Source: Levilactobacillus humaensis
GTDB lineage: Bacteria > Bacillota > Bacilli > Lactobacillales > Lactobacillaceae
Length of the DNA stretch: 64,000 nucleotides
Direction: 5' to 3'
Assembly: GCF_024345185.1 (NCBI RefSeq)
Contig: NZ_BROB01000017.1
Coordinates: 1-64,000 of the forward strand
Shown: one piece after another, positions 1 through 7,784 of the stretch
How positions within the stretch are numbered: position 1 is the stretch's first letter
Layout of the letters: the number at the start of each line of letters is the position of its first letter
Made by a program: the position numbers and the translations under genes
The notes under the pieces: model-generated
What the model saw: only the letters and a program-made list of their open reading frames with translations
The model's database searches: none
What the model was told of the DNA's origin: nothing

Positions 1-30
1 AATTGACTACTATATTTGGACATAAGAAAA

Positions 31-70
31 CCCCACAATCGTTAGATTTATCTGTCTAACAATTGTAGGG
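31..70 (-). terminator. Intrinsic terminator of the 105-566 gene
   Basis: An imperfect hairpin (CCC.ACAAT.GTTAGA paired with TCTAAC.ATTGT.GGG) is followed on the minus strand by TTTTCTT. It sits just downstream of the minus-strand gene. Confidence 0.6.
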
Positions 71-104
71 CACTTCAGCCGATCAGTCTTTTTATAATTG
101 TCAT

Positions 105-566
105 TTATTTATGGTAGCGTTGTGCCAGAATTTTAACGCTGGCACCTTGCCAAGGACGGCCCACAATAAAGCGATTGACCTTAACCTTCATGGTGTTATC
201 ACCATCGCTGAGCATGAGGGTGTAACTGAGACCAAAACCCTTGAAGGTGATTTTTTCCAAGTCGGTAAACTTAACAAAGGCATTTTCACCGGTAAAGTGT
301 GAAGTAATGTCCAAACCTAGGAAGAGAATCCCGTCGTCTTCAAAGCTAATCATATAATATTCGGTCGCTAGCACCCCGACGACGCCGACGAGCAGGGTCA
401 GCCCGGTGTCGAGCATATAACCGTAAACGACGGGGTTATCGGCACTCGTGTAACCCAGTGCCTCACGGTAACGCTTAATATTTTCGAGGTTGGGGGCTTT
501 ACCAAAACTGCGGGGATCGGGGACTTGAGATGGATTTTGTGAGCCTGATTCGGGTGAGTTATTCAT
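105..566 (-). CDS. Hypothetical protein, single-TM, PH-like C-terminus
   Basis: A 153-residue protein that I do not recognise by name. The first ~45 residues are polar and Pro/Ser/Asn-rich. Residues ~48-72 form one hydrophobic segment (YGYMLDTGLTLLVGVVGVLA). The rest alternates short hydrophobic and polar stretches, as in a beta-rich cytoplasmic domain of the bacterial PH/YcxB type; that resemblance is inference from pattern only. The ATG is preceded by a usable TAGGAG. A TATACT -10 box lies on the minus strand at 626-631, which gives a short leader. The gene stands alone, divergent from the DMT exporter operon and closed by its own terminator. Confidence 0.75.
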   Translation of the reverse strand: MNNSPESGSQNPSQVPDPRSFGKAPNLENIKRYREALGYTSADNPVVYGYMLDTGLTLLVGVVGVLATEYYMISFEDDGILFLGLDITSHFTGENAFVKFTDLEKITFKGFGLSYTLMLSDGDNTMKVKVNRFIVGRPWQGASVKILAQRYHK

Positions 567-655
567 AGTAAGGTTTACTCCTAGATTAGATTAGTGAAGC
601 TAATGAAGTAGTTCGATTAGTTTTTAGTATAGCATAAGCAGTCACGCTAGAACCG

Positions 656-696
656 TGGCATTCATGAATGCCAGCAATAATTATGCTGTAACATAA
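656..696. promoter_or_regulatory. Two palindromes in a divergent intergenic region
   Basis: TGGCATTCATGAATGCCA (656-673) is a perfect 18-bp palindrome. It is followed by ATTATG-ctgtaa-CATAAT (679-696). They lie between the minus-strand gene at 105-566 and the exporter operon at 931, upstream of the minus-strand -10 box. This is typical of a repressor or activator operator pair; the cognate regulator is unknown. Confidence 0.45.
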
Positions 697-930
697 TGGG
701 TTAATAGGATAACCGAATTGTAGACTTAACCGCAATACGTTGGATGGTGTTTCTCAAGGTTGCATGCCGCAAGATTATCGACGTTCGGGGCTGGCAGTGA
801 CTGAAAAAAGTCGCCGTGCGCGGGCCTACGATCTCATGGTAAGATAAGCAGTGAAAGCATTTCGGGGAAACGGAGTGTCAGGGTGACCCCGGCCCTTGTT
901 TGGTAAATGTTGTAAAAGAGGTAATGATTC
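697..930. other. Intergenic region before DMT operon, possible gene remnant
   Basis: No complete gene is visible. A 27-codon plus-strand reading frame (764-847) has a coding-like, Arg-rich composition (MPQDYRRSGLAVTEKSRR at its start). It may be the tail of a lost gene. The end of the region carries the AAGAGGT ribosome-binding site for the gene at 931. Confidence 0.3.
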
Positions 931-1842
931 ATGAAGAGATTGGCACCCTTGTTTGTTGCGGTTGGGGCGGTAAGTTTCGGGATTTCCGCATCGATTGTGA
1001 AGATGGCTGGAAATGCCGGCATCACCAACGGTCCCCTGCTATTCTGGACGTTCTTGAGTTCAGTGGTGTTACTGGGAATCGTTCACGTTGGTCGGCGAAA
1101 TTGGCTCAGTCACCAACACACGAGTTGGCAACAGGTGGTCGCGGTAATTGCGGCCGGCACGACGTCAGGGATCACGGAAACCCTCTACATCGCGGCTCTC
1201 CATCATATTTCGGTAGCGATTGCGGCGGTGATGCTGATGCAATCGGTCTGGTTATCCGTTTTGATCGGAGCAGTGGTCCAGCGTAAATGGCCGTCTCGCC
1301 TGCAGGTCATTAGTATCATCTTGGTATTGGCCGGAACGGTCTTAGCGGCAGAACTCTTCCCAATGACCCAGGCCGTCTCACTGTGGGGGCTATTCCTCTG
1401 TTTTCTGTCGGCGGTTTCCTATGCTTTAACCATGCAGTTTACGGCCAGTCTCGGGAATAATTTGGACCCACTGACGAAGACTTGGCTGATGTGTATCGGG
1501 GCACTAGTTCTGGTCACGGTAGCCTGGGTACCACAGTTGTTAAGCACGCCAGTCACCTGGTCCGCTGTGGGTTGGGGCGCCTTGTCGTCAATCTTCTCGA
1601 TGACGTTACCCCTGATGTGCTACTCGATCTTTATGCCGATGCTCAAGCTAGGTGTCGGCCCCATCCTATCCTCACTAGAACTACCGGCTTCGGTAGTCTT
1701 TGCCTTTCTCTTATTAGGTGAGGGCGTCACCTGGCTACAGATTGTGGGGGTTCTCGTGATTATCGGCGCGGTTATTCTGAGTAACGCTGGAGACAAGGCC
1801 GTCACCGAACGTGAACTAGAACAGGCCTCGAATGAACAATGA
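931..1842 (+). CDS. DMT-superfamily (EamA/EmrE-like) exporter, copy 1
   Basis: A 303-residue inner-membrane transporter of the drug/metabolite family. It shows about ten hydrophobic segments in two repeated halves: the first begins at the N-terminus (APLFVAVGAVSFGISASIVK), the second around residue 150 (LWGLFLCFLSAVSYALTMQF). The substrate cannot be read from sequence. AAAGAGGT precedes the ATG. The stop lies 16 bases before a second, closely similar exporter gene, so the pair is an operon made by tandem duplication. Shared motifs include NGPLLFW, VMLMQSVWLSV and SLGNNLDPL. The two products may work separately or as a heterodimer; this is inference. Confidence 0.85.
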   Translation: MKRLAPLFVAVGAVSFGISASIVKMAGNAGITNGPLLFWTFLSSVVLLGIVHVGRRNWLSHQHTSWQQVVAVIAAGTTSGITETLYIAALHHISVAIAAVMLMQSVWLSVLIGAVVQRKWPSRLQVISIILVLAGTVLAAELFPMTQAVSLWGLFLCFLSAVSYALTMQFTASLGNNLDPLTKTWLMCIGALVLVTVAWVPQLLSTPVTWSAVGWGALSSIFSMTLPLMCYSIFMPMLKLGVGPILSSLELPASVVFAFLLLGEGVTWLQIVGVLVIIGAVILSNAGDKAVTERELEQASNEQ

Positions 1843-1858
1843 TTGAGGAGACGATGTT

Positions 1859-2740
1859 TTGAAGAAATTAGCCCCATTTTTTGTCGCCATTGGGGCGATT
1901 AGTTATGGGATTCCGGCGTCCTTATTCAAATTAGCCGGACGAGATGGGGTGGCTAATGGGCCACTCCTCTTTTGGTCTTTTCTGACTTCGGCGGTGGTCC
2001 TGACCGTCATCCACTTGGTTCGCGGGCACCGCTTGTCGACTCAGGCCACGGGTTGGCGCCAGATCCTCTTGGTGACAGTGGCCGGAACCACTTCTGGATT
2101 GACCAATACCTTCTATATCACGGCGTTGCGATCGATCCCCGTGGCCGTGGCGGCGGTCATGTTGATGCAGTCCGTCTGGTTGTCGGTCTTATTGGGAGCG
2201 GTCATTCATCATCGCTGGCCGTCACGGTTACAAGTGATCAGTATTGTCTTAGTTCTTGGGGGTACGGTCCTGGCGGCCGGACTTTTGCCGATAACGGGAA
2301 GTTTGTCGTTAGCTGGTGTCCTACTGAGTTTCCTAGCCGCCGTGGCCTACGCTGCCACGTTGCAGGCCACAGCTAGTCTGGGCAATAACCTCGATCCCTT
2401 GAGTAAAACCTGGCTAATGGCCATTGGGGCCTTTATCCTGATTGCTATTGTCTGGGGGCCACAACTCTTACAGGTTCCCCTGACTGGGACAGCCATGGGG
2501 TGGGGTGCGTTGGTGGCGGTGTTCTCAATGATTCTGCCGCTGGCCTGCTATTCAATCTTTATGCCGCGGTTACTTCCGGGCGTGGGTCCCGTCCTATCTT
2601 CGTTGGAACTCCCAGCATCGATTGCCGTGGCCTTCCTGTTGCTCGGCGAACGGGTATCGATGAGCCAGTTACTCGGCGTCCTCGTGATTATTGGCGCGGT
2701 CACGCTCAGTAATGTTGGATCACGACTCTGGCACCATTAA
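1859..2740 (+). CDS. DMT-superfamily (EamA/EmrE-like) exporter, copy 2
   Basis: A 293-residue paralogue of the preceding gene with about ten TM helices. It starts at TTG 1859: GAGGAG lies 7-9 bases upstream, and the nearby ATG at 1854 runs straight into a stop. The product begins KKLAPFFVAIGAISYGIPAS, aligned residue for residue with copy 1, and the same NGPLLFW, VMLMQSVWLSV and SLGNNLDPLSKTWLM blocks recur. It lacks copy 1's charged C-terminal tail. A bidirectional hairpin terminator follows. Function as a small-molecule exporter is inferred from family. Confidence 0.85.
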   Translation: MKKLAPFFVAIGAISYGIPASLFKLAGRDGVANGPLLFWSFLTSAVVLTVIHLVRGHRLSTQATGWRQILLVTVAGTTSGLTNTFYITALRSIPVAVAAVMLMQSVWLSVLLGAVIHHRWPSRLQVISIVLVLGGTVLAAGLLPITGSLSLAGVLLSFLAAVAYAATLQATASLGNNLDPLSKTWLMAIGAFILIAIVWGPQLLQVPLTGTAMGWGALVAVFSMILPLACYSIFMPRLLPGVGPVLSSLELPASIAVAFLLLGERVSMSQLLGVLVIIGAVTLSNVGSRLWHH

Positions 2741-2756
2741 CCATAGAAAAAATAAA

Positions 2757-2784
2757 AAATGGCAGGCCAGGTGGTCTGTCATTT
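2757..2784. terminator. Bidirectional terminator
   Basis: The hairpin AATGGCAGGCCA/TGGTCTGTCATT has A-runs before it and T-runs after it. It separates the exporter operon from the convergent small gene at 2788-2910. Confidence 0.7.
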
Positions 2785-2787
2785 TGT

Positions 2788-2910
2788 TTAGAGCTGTATC
2801 AGCCAAAGTGGGAGTGCACTGGCGATCGTCCCCCAGTGGCGGAGGCAGATGCTGGCGGTGGCTCCCAGAATGATAATGGCCAAGATGATTTTAATCACCC
2901 GTTTGTTCAC
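2788..2910 (-). CDS. Small 40-residue membrane peptide
   Basis: This gene is too short for ordinary ORF cut-offs. A GTG start at 2910 has AAGGAGG eight bases upstream. An extended -10 promoter (TGCTATACT, TATACT at 2941-2946 on the minus strand) gives a leader of about 25 bases, and the bidirectional terminator follows the stop. The peptide starts MNKRVIKIILAIIILGATAS and has one hydrophobic helix (residues ~5-20) after a basic N-terminus, with a hydrophobic C-terminus (PLWLIQL). The full set of expression signals supports a real gene. Function is unknown: a small membrane regulator or a type I toxin-like peptide are both possible, and no antisense RNA was identified. Confidence 0.55.
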   Translation of the reverse strand: MNKRVIKIILAIIILGATASICLRHWGTIASALPLWLIQL

Positions 2911-2974
2911 GACCAGGGCCTCCTTGGAAATTTTGTCTTCAGTATAGCATCTCTGTGGAATAGGGGCTAAATGA

Positions 2975-3013
2975 AAGGTGACTGACGAGCTGGGTTCACG
3001 CGTCAGTCACCTT
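2975..3013. terminator. Hairpin terminator
   Basis: The perfect arms AAGGTGACTGACG/CGTCAGTCACCTT stand between the small gene's promoter and the stop of the secreted-protein gene at 3025. Confidence 0.6.
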
Positions 3014-3024
3014 GTTTTTAAAAG

Positions 3025-3933
3025 TTAACCACTGATCCCATCATAGCCGATAAATGTGTAGTATTGTTTACCATCAATCAAATACAGACTATTAAAAGTT
3101 CCGGCAATGCCGGCATCCTCGTTACCCCAAGTATGTTGTGGGGTATGCAGGTTCTTCAAGGTCAGCTTGTACTGCTGATTACCCGTCTGGGCCACGCGCT
3201 TGAGGCGGAGTCCAGTGATCGGTTCCTTGAAATACAGATCACGGTAGGGGTCATGAAAGTTTGTTCGAGTGATTTTAGCCATGCCAGTTGGCCGTTGCAT
3301 GAAGCCTAGGCCCGGGTTGACTGTACCGTCATATGTGATGTATTCCAGGTAGCCATCCGGGGTAATCCGAATACTCTGGCTGTTGGGTTCTTGGGAACTG
3401 AGGGCCGATTTTGCCCCGCCTAAGTAGAGGTCGCCATGGCTATAGGCTGGCATGTAGCGGGGGGCTGGAACCCGTTTGAAGGCCGAGAGCTTATCCGTAG
3501 CCTTCAGGGTTACCTGAGCATCATAGGCGCCCGCACCCGGGTCAATCGTGTAGCCCATGGGGGCCTCGCGATGAACCAAGGGGTAGCTGATCCGTGCCAA
3601 GTAGAGTTGCAAAGTTGGCACGAGAAAGTCCCCGGACTTGGTCGTTGTGAGAGAACCAGCGACGATTGTGCCTTGGGGCAAGGTCAGAGTTCGCCGTAGC
3701 GGATGACCAACTTTGGTGGTCGGAACGTAGTTAACTTTGACCTGCAGTGGGCTGGTCAGCTGAAAGTATTGACTGAGATTAAGAAAATCGGTACTGGCGG
3801 CATATCGGCCGACTTTGACAATGGCACTCGGCTTCTCGGTTTGTGCCCGAGCGGCGGACCAGCTCCCAACGAGAGCGATCACGGCTACAATAAGACCGGT
3901 GCCAAAGCTGAACCATCGTCGTTTCGTTGTCAA
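3025..3933 (-). CDS. Secreted protein of unknown function
   Basis: I prefer the TTG at 3933: AAGGGAGG (3935-3942) is right beside it, although the spacing is short. A TTG further upstream at 3987 overlaps a TATACT promoter box and is unlikely. The product (302 residues) opens with a signal peptide (TKRRWFSFG, then a hydrophobic stretch to GSWSAARA) and continues without TM segments or sorting motif. The mature part is rich in Tyr, Thr and Gly and has short conserved-looking blocks such as PMGYTIDPGAGAYD and YLEYITYDG. I do not recognise the family. Export to the cell surface is inferred. Confidence 0.7.
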   Translation of the reverse strand: MTTKRRWFSFGTGLIVAVIALVGSWSAARAQTEKPSAIVKVGRYAASTDFLNLSQYFQLTSPLQVKVNYVPTTKVGHPLRRTLTLPQGTIVAGSLTTTKSGDFLVPTLQLYLARISYPLVHREAPMGYTIDPGAGAYDAQVTLKATDKLSAFKRVPAPRYMPAYSHGDLYLGGAKSALSSQEPNSQSIRITPDGYLEYITYDGTVNPGLGFMQRPTGMAKITRTNFHDPYRDLYFKEPITGLRLKRVAQTGNQQYKLTLKNLHTPQHTWGNEDAGIAGTFNSLYLIDGKQYYTFIGYDGISG

Positions 3934-4168
3934 AACCTCCCTTAAATAAGAATCGTTAATGTCTAGTATACCGAATTTTAGGGGCAAATGATCGGTAAAA
4001 TTGAAAGGATTAGTTGCGGGTCCTCACCACTCACAACCCGGGTTATATTTTGGGAGAATATTTTCCAGTTCGGGAAATTTTCGGGTTAAGATGATTCGAC
4101 CGTTCGGCTGTTGCAATTAAAGCCACAGATGATACACTGGATAAAATGAGTTGAGAGGAGCGGTTCCC

Positions 4169-4606
4169 ATGAAGTATTCCTACAAGTTGAGTGATGCCGT
4201 CCACATTCTGGCATACATCGAGATTGCCCCAACGGTGGCGTTGGATAGCGTGACCATTGCCACAAGTGTGGAAGCCAATCCGAGTGTGGTTCGGCGACTA
4301 ATGGCTAGCTTGAAGAAAGCCGGGCTGTTGGTCAGTCGAGCCGGAGCGGCGAAACCCCATCTCGCGCGGCCAGCGAGTGAGATTAGTTTACTCGATATTT
4401 TTAAAGCAGTAGAGGTGAACAACGACCTCTTACACGTTGATCCCAAAACGAATATGGCTTGCCCGGTTGGAGCGCATATCCAGCAGACGTTGGATCAAGC
4501 CTATGATCGGGTTCAACAGGCAGCGGAGGCCGAGATGGCCCAATTGACCTTACAGATGATGATTGATGACTTACGACAGCGGCAAGCAGACACGCCTGTC
4601 GTTTAA
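4169..4606 (+). CDS. Rrf2-family transcriptional regulator
   Basis: A 145-residue protein. The ATG at 4169 follows GAGAGGAG. An in-frame TTG at 4151 is part of that ribosome-binding site and is rejected. Residues ~1-60 form the winged-helix DNA-binding domain of the Rrf2/YwnA type (SDAVHILAYIEI, then NPSVVRRLMASLKKAGLL). It has only one cysteine (NMACPVG), so an Fe-S cluster of the IscR type is unlikely and the YwnA-like branch fits better. It is a single-gene unit with a strong terminator; the target is unknown. Confidence 0.85.
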   Translation: MKYSYKLSDAVHILAYIEIAPTVALDSVTIATSVEANPSVVRRLMASLKKAGLLVSRAGAAKPHLARPASEISLLDIFKAVEVNNDLLHVDPKTNMACPVGAHIQQTLDQAYDRVQQAAEAEMAQLTLQMMIDDLRQRQADTPVV

Positions 4607-4613
4607 ACCCAAT

Positions 4614-4645
4614 AAAGGTCCACTTCGATTATGAAGTGGACCTTT
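4614..4645 (+). terminator. Strong intrinsic terminator
   Basis: AAAGGTCCACTTC/GAAGTGGACCTTT form a perfect 13-bp stem. It is downstream of the Rrf2 gene and convergent with the LysM gene. Confidence 0.85.
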
Positions 4646-4673
4646 ACTGTTTGGAGGAGTTAGGGGGTCACAG

Positions 4674-5612
4674 CTAATTTAACGTAATATAGTAGCTAGG
4701 CTTCCAATTGGATTGACTGAAGACGCCGATACCATCATTTTCATTCTGTGCGGCGACGTAGGTGCCATTACCGAGAGAAATCCCATCATGGTATGGGGCA
4801 CTGTCGGACCCCCAGAAGAGAATGGCGCCGTATGGGGCATTTGCCACGTCATAGTGGTGGGTACCCAAGTTGGTTTGTTGGTAAGTGGTTCGGGCACTCA
4901 GCCCAAAGACGTATTGAACCAGACCGGAACAGTCGAAACCGGACATTGACGTCCCACCATAGACGTAAGGAACGCCACTTTTGGCGATTGACAGGGCTTC
5001 AGTGACGCCACCGCCAGAGGTGCTAGTGGCACTTGAAGTCTGGCCAGTGGATTGGCTAGAACTTGATGAGGTGGCCGCAGAACTACTAGTCGTTTGGCTA
5101 GATTGACTGGCCTGCGATGGGGTTGTTCTTGAACTGTGGGCGTAGGAGTTGCTTGCTTGTGCCTGTGAGGTTTGAGTCGCACTAGATGAGCTAGCTTGGG
5201 TTGTGCTTGTCGCTGCCTGGGATTGGGTGGCTTGGGAACTAGCAGCTGATGAACTGGATTGACTCGTTGTTGACTGGGCAGTCGAGTCGTCAGAGTTAGT
5301 TTGGCTGGCTTCATTCGTCGTCGCAGTAGAAGCTCCTGTGTTGTTGGTAACCTTGGCTGTTGTTTGACCATTGGTTGGAATTTCTAACTTTTGATCGATG
5401 TAAATCAGGTTGGCGTCTGCCAGACTGTTGGCCTTCACGATGTCTTTGATGGACACGTGATAGTTTTGGGAGAAGCCCCAGACGGTATCGCCGGCCTGAA
5501 CCTTAACGGTGTTGGCGGATGCCGTCTGCATGCCGCCTAGAAGTAGGGCAACCGCGCCGGCCGTCCCGAGTAAGAGTTTTGCTGTTGCTGATTGAATAGT
5601 GATCACTCGCAT
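4674..5612 (-). CDS. Secreted LysM-NlpC/P60 peptidoglycan hydrolase
   Basis: A 312-residue wall hydrolase. Residues 1-33 are a signal peptide ending ASA. Residues ~34-79 are a LysM peptidoglycan-binding domain (VKVQAGDTVWGFSQNYHVS). Residues ~85-200 are a low-complexity Ser/Thr/Gln/Ala linker. Residues ~203-312 are an NlpC/P60 (C40) endopeptidase with the catalytic Cys228 in GFDCSGL and His275 in YHDGISLGNG. The family cleaves D-glutamyl-meso-DAP or -Lys stem-peptide bonds in cell separation and turnover. The ATG has only a weak ribosome-binding site. A TATACT box lies on the minus strand near 5660. The Ser-rich linker is probably glycosylated or wall-spanning (inference). Confidence 0.9.
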   Translation of the reverse strand: MRVITIQSATAKLLLGTAGAVALLLGGMQTASANTVKVQAGDTVWGFSQNYHVSIKDIVKANSLADANLIYIDQKLEIPTNGQTTAKVTNNTGASTATTNEASQTNSDDSTAQSTTSQSSSSAASSQATQSQAATSTTQASSSSATQTSQAQASNSYAHSSRTTPSQASQSSQTTSSSAATSSSSSQSTGQTSSATSTSGGGVTEALSIAKSGVPYVYGGTSMSGFDCSGLVQYVFGLSARTTYQQTNLGTHHYDVANAPYGAILFWGSDSAPYHDGISLGNGTYVAAQNENDGIGVFSQSNWKPSYYITLN

Positions 5613-5939
5613 TCTTTATGTAATTTGTTTGGTGAACTCCTGAACACAAGATTTAGTATAGGGGTTCGGGATTACATGTCCTTGGCAGCACGGTGACAAA
5701 TGGCAACGATTTGATGACCAACATGTCATTATTTACAGACTTTCAAGGTGGTTAATGGTGTGCCCACTACGATCCGAGTTGTGGCCTGATCGCGTCAGGT
5801 CACGGCGCGAGGGTTACACTAAACCGGGCAAGGGAGAGCGTGATTTTTAGCGGCGTATGTTTCACCCGAGACAATCTTGTAAAAATTGTGGGCTTAACAT
5901 TATTGGCGATAAATAATTAAAAAAAGAGATGTTTAGGGC
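5613..5939. other. Intergenic region between hydrolase and MerR-type promoter
   Basis: It carries the minus-strand promoter of the LysM-NlpC gene (TATACT near 5657). The remaining ~250 bases up to the MerR-type promoter at 5940 show no gene or clear hairpin to me. Confidence 0.4.
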
Positions 5940-5970
5940 TTGCCTTGAAGTGTACATGAAGGTTTAACCT
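5940..5970 (+). promoter_or_regulatory. MerR-type promoter/operator 1
   Basis: -35 TTGCCT (5940-5945) and -10 TAACCT (5965-5970) are separated by 19 bases, the over-long spacer that marks MerR-activated promoters. The spacer carries the dyad CCTTGAAGTGTACATGAAGG (5943-5962). It drives the reductase-MerR operon, so the regulator is probably autoregulated. Confidence 0.8.
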
Positions 5971-6015
5971 AGGGTCATTCAAGTCGTGAGTGACACAAAC
6001 AAAGGAGAATAACTG

Positions 6016-6669
6016 ATGACAAAGAAAGTTATGATTTTAGCTGCTAACGGGCAAATCGCCCGGATCGTTGAACACCGGATTTTAACGGAGGACACCTTCG
6101 CTGATGTCAACTTAACACTATTCTTGCGAGATGCGAGTCGCTTGGATCAGTTGCAAGATAATCCCCGTGTGACGTTAGTTGAAGGCGATATTACGGATCA
6201 GGCGGCAGTCACTGCCGCCATGGCTGGTCAAGACCTGGTCTTCGTTGCCGTGGTCGATCACGACCCACAAAACCGGTTGACGACGGCCGTGATGGCTGGC
6301 ATGCAGGCTAACCACGTTGACCGCGTGCTCTTTACCAATGTCTTGGGACTCTATAATGAAGTTGGCGGCGAGTTCGGTCGTTGGAACCTTGAGATGATTG
6401 GGGCCGGCATGGCACCCGCCCGGAAGTCCGATACGTTATTGGCTGCGTCCGGCCTGGACTACACCACGTTACGGTTGCCTTGGTTGAATGACCGGGACAT
6501 TAAGTACACGGTGACCACGAAGGACCAAGCCTATGATGGGGTCTCCGGATCGCGGGCTAGCGTGGCCGACGTGGTGTTGAGCATCATTGCTGACCCGAAG
6601 CGTTACAGTCGTGATAGTATTGGGATGGCGGACCCCGCAACTGAGGGTCAAGATCGACCAGTTTATTAA
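6016..6669 (+). CDS. NmrA/SDR-like NAD(P)-binding oxidoreductase
   Basis: A 217-residue atypical short-chain reductase with an N-terminal Rossmann motif (MILAANGQIARIV) and a typical NmrA-like layout (QDLVFVAV, DRVLFTNVLGLYN, SGLDYTTLRLPWL). It lacks a full YxxxK pair, as usual in NmrA-like proteins. It is likely to reduce a small carbonyl or quinone or to sense NADP(H). AAAGGAG precedes the ATG. It is the first gene of an operon with the MerR regulator, 20 bases apart, under MerR-type promoter 1. Homologous to the reductase at 14461, which is under the same promoter type. Confidence 0.85.
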   Translation: MTKKVMILAANGQIARIVEHRILTEDTFADVNLTLFLRDASRLDQLQDNPRVTLVEGDITDQAAVTAAMAGQDLVFVAVVDHDPQNRLTTAVMAGMQANHVDRVLFTNVLGLYNEVGGEFGRWNLEMIGAGMAPARKSDTLLAASGLDYTTLRLPWLNDRDIKYTVTTKDQAYDGVSGSRASVADVVLSIIADPKRYSRDSIGMADPATEGQDRPVY

Positions 6670-6689
6670 GCCAAAGGAGTTAAGCAACG

Positions 6690-7124
6690 ATGAATATTAA
6701 AGAAGCCAGTGAAAAAACCGGAGTTTCCTCTGCGGCTATTCGGTACTACGAGAAGGAATCCTTAATTCCTGCGATTGACCGGACGCCAGTGGGAAACCGC
6801 GACATTGATGACCGAATCATTCGGCGGATTCGCTTTGTGACGCAAATGCGGGCGGCGGGGATGAGTATTGAAAACCTGCGTCGCTATATCGAACTCTTCG
6901 ATGCCCAAGAAGACAATACCAAGGAACAAAAGGCATTGCTTCAGGAACAACTTGCTGTGATGGAAGAAAAGCGTGACGATCTCCAGGCTGCCATCGATCA
7001 CCTGAACTACAAGTTGAATCACTTCTATGACCACATGGAGGCCACGGAAGAGGAGCTACGGCAGTTGGAAAAGGAACACGCCGACAAGATCACTCAGGAA
7101 GACGACACACCTGATGGATTTTAA
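6690..7124 (+). CDS. MerR-family activator of the local detoxification regulon
   Basis: A 144-residue MerR protein. Residues 1-70 carry the winged helix-turn-helix (MNIKEASEKTGVSSAAIRYYEKE). Residues ~75-135 form the dimerising coiled coil (KEQKALLQEQLAVMEEKRDDLQ). It resembles the NmlR/AdhR branch (aldehyde and electrophile response), but the cysteine usual in that branch (position 54 in the two other MerR proteins of this window) is Gln here (RFVTQMRAAGM), and the whole protein has no cysteine. It sits second in the operon behind operator 1. Four matching operators in the next 9 kb suggest that it controls a local regulon (inference). Confidence 0.9.
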   Translation: MNIKEASEKTGVSSAAIRYYEKESLIPAIDRTPVGNRDIDDRIIRRIRFVTQMRAAGMSIENLRRYIELFDAQEDNTKEQKALLQEQLAVMEEKRDDLQAAIDHLNYKLNHFYDHMEATEEELRQLEKEHADKITQEDDTPDGF

Positions 7125-7176
7125 CATTTAATAGTATTGATTGTGGTAGTTATCATAGGGGTGGCTACCTTTCTAC

Positions 7177-7207
7177 TTGCCTTCAACCCACTCTAACCCA
7201 GTATGAT
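7177..7207 (+). promoter_or_regulatory. Possible degenerate MerR-type promoter before flavodoxin
   Basis: TTGCCT (7177-7182) and TATGAT (7202-7207) again have a 19-base spacer. The spacer starts TCAA rather than TGAAGT and lacks a clear dyad. It may be a decayed member of the operator set or a coincidence. Confidence 0.4.
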
Positions 7208-7240
7208 TAGGATGGAAGTTAAATCAAAGGAGATCTTCAT

Positions 7241-7717
7241 ATGGCAACAAAAGTTTTAATTGTCGATTATTCATGGTCCGGCACAACCGCTAAGCTGGCT
7301 ACGGCCCTCCAACAGGTAACGGGGGGCACCAAGGTCGATCTGACCGTGGCCGCCGGAACTTTTCCCAATGACATGTACGCCACTAACGATGTGGCGGGCG
7401 AGCAGTTGGCGAGTGGCAAATTACCAGAATTAACCAACACGCTTCCTGATCTGACGGCGTTTGACGTCATTCTAGTTGGGGGTCCAGTCTGGTCGGCTCA
7501 GGTGGCGACACCGGTCCGGACATTTATGAAGCAGCTCCAAGGCTTCACGGGCACGGTCGCGCCATTCTACACGGATGCTGGGACGCCGGGGACCTACGAA
7601 CAGGACTTCGCGAGCCTGATCACCTCGGCCACGGTGGCTCGAGGTGTGGGGATGACGGCTGGTGATCTGGCCAATGCGCAGGATCGTCTGTCCACTTGGT
7701 GGGAAAATTTTAAATAA
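7241..7717 (+). CDS. Flavodoxin
   Basis: A 158-residue flavodoxin-like FMN protein. The N-terminal phosphate-binding loop follows the first beta strand (VLIVDYSWSGTTAKLA), and VILVGGPVWSAQVATPVRTF contains the second FMN-contact loop with Trp. It probably transfers electrons or reduces quinones in the cytoplasm. AAAGGAG precedes the ATG. It lies between the MerR operon and the alcohol dehydrogenase, in a neighbourhood of redox and detoxification genes. Confidence 0.88.
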   Translation: MATKVLIVDYSWSGTTAKLATALQQVTGGTKVDLTVAAGTFPNDMYATNDVAGEQLASGKLPELTNTLPDLTAFDVILVGGPVWSAQVATPVRTFMKQLQGFTGTVAPFYTDAGTPGTYEQDFASLITSATVARGVGMTAGDLANAQDRLSTWWENFK

Positions 7718-7722
7718 TCCCC

Positions 7723-7753
7723 TTGCCTTGAAGTGAACTTCAAGGGTTACACT
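7723..7753 (+). promoter_or_regulatory. MerR-type promoter/operator 2
   Basis: TTGCCT (7723-7728), a 19-base spacer and TACACT (7748-7753). The dyad CCTTGAAGT-ga-ACTTCAAGG (7726-7745) is perfect over 9-bp arms and is the best copy in the set. It drives the zinc alcohol dehydrogenase. Confidence 0.85.
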
Positions 7754-7784
7754 CATCTCGAGTTAAAAATTGGAGGATGAATTT

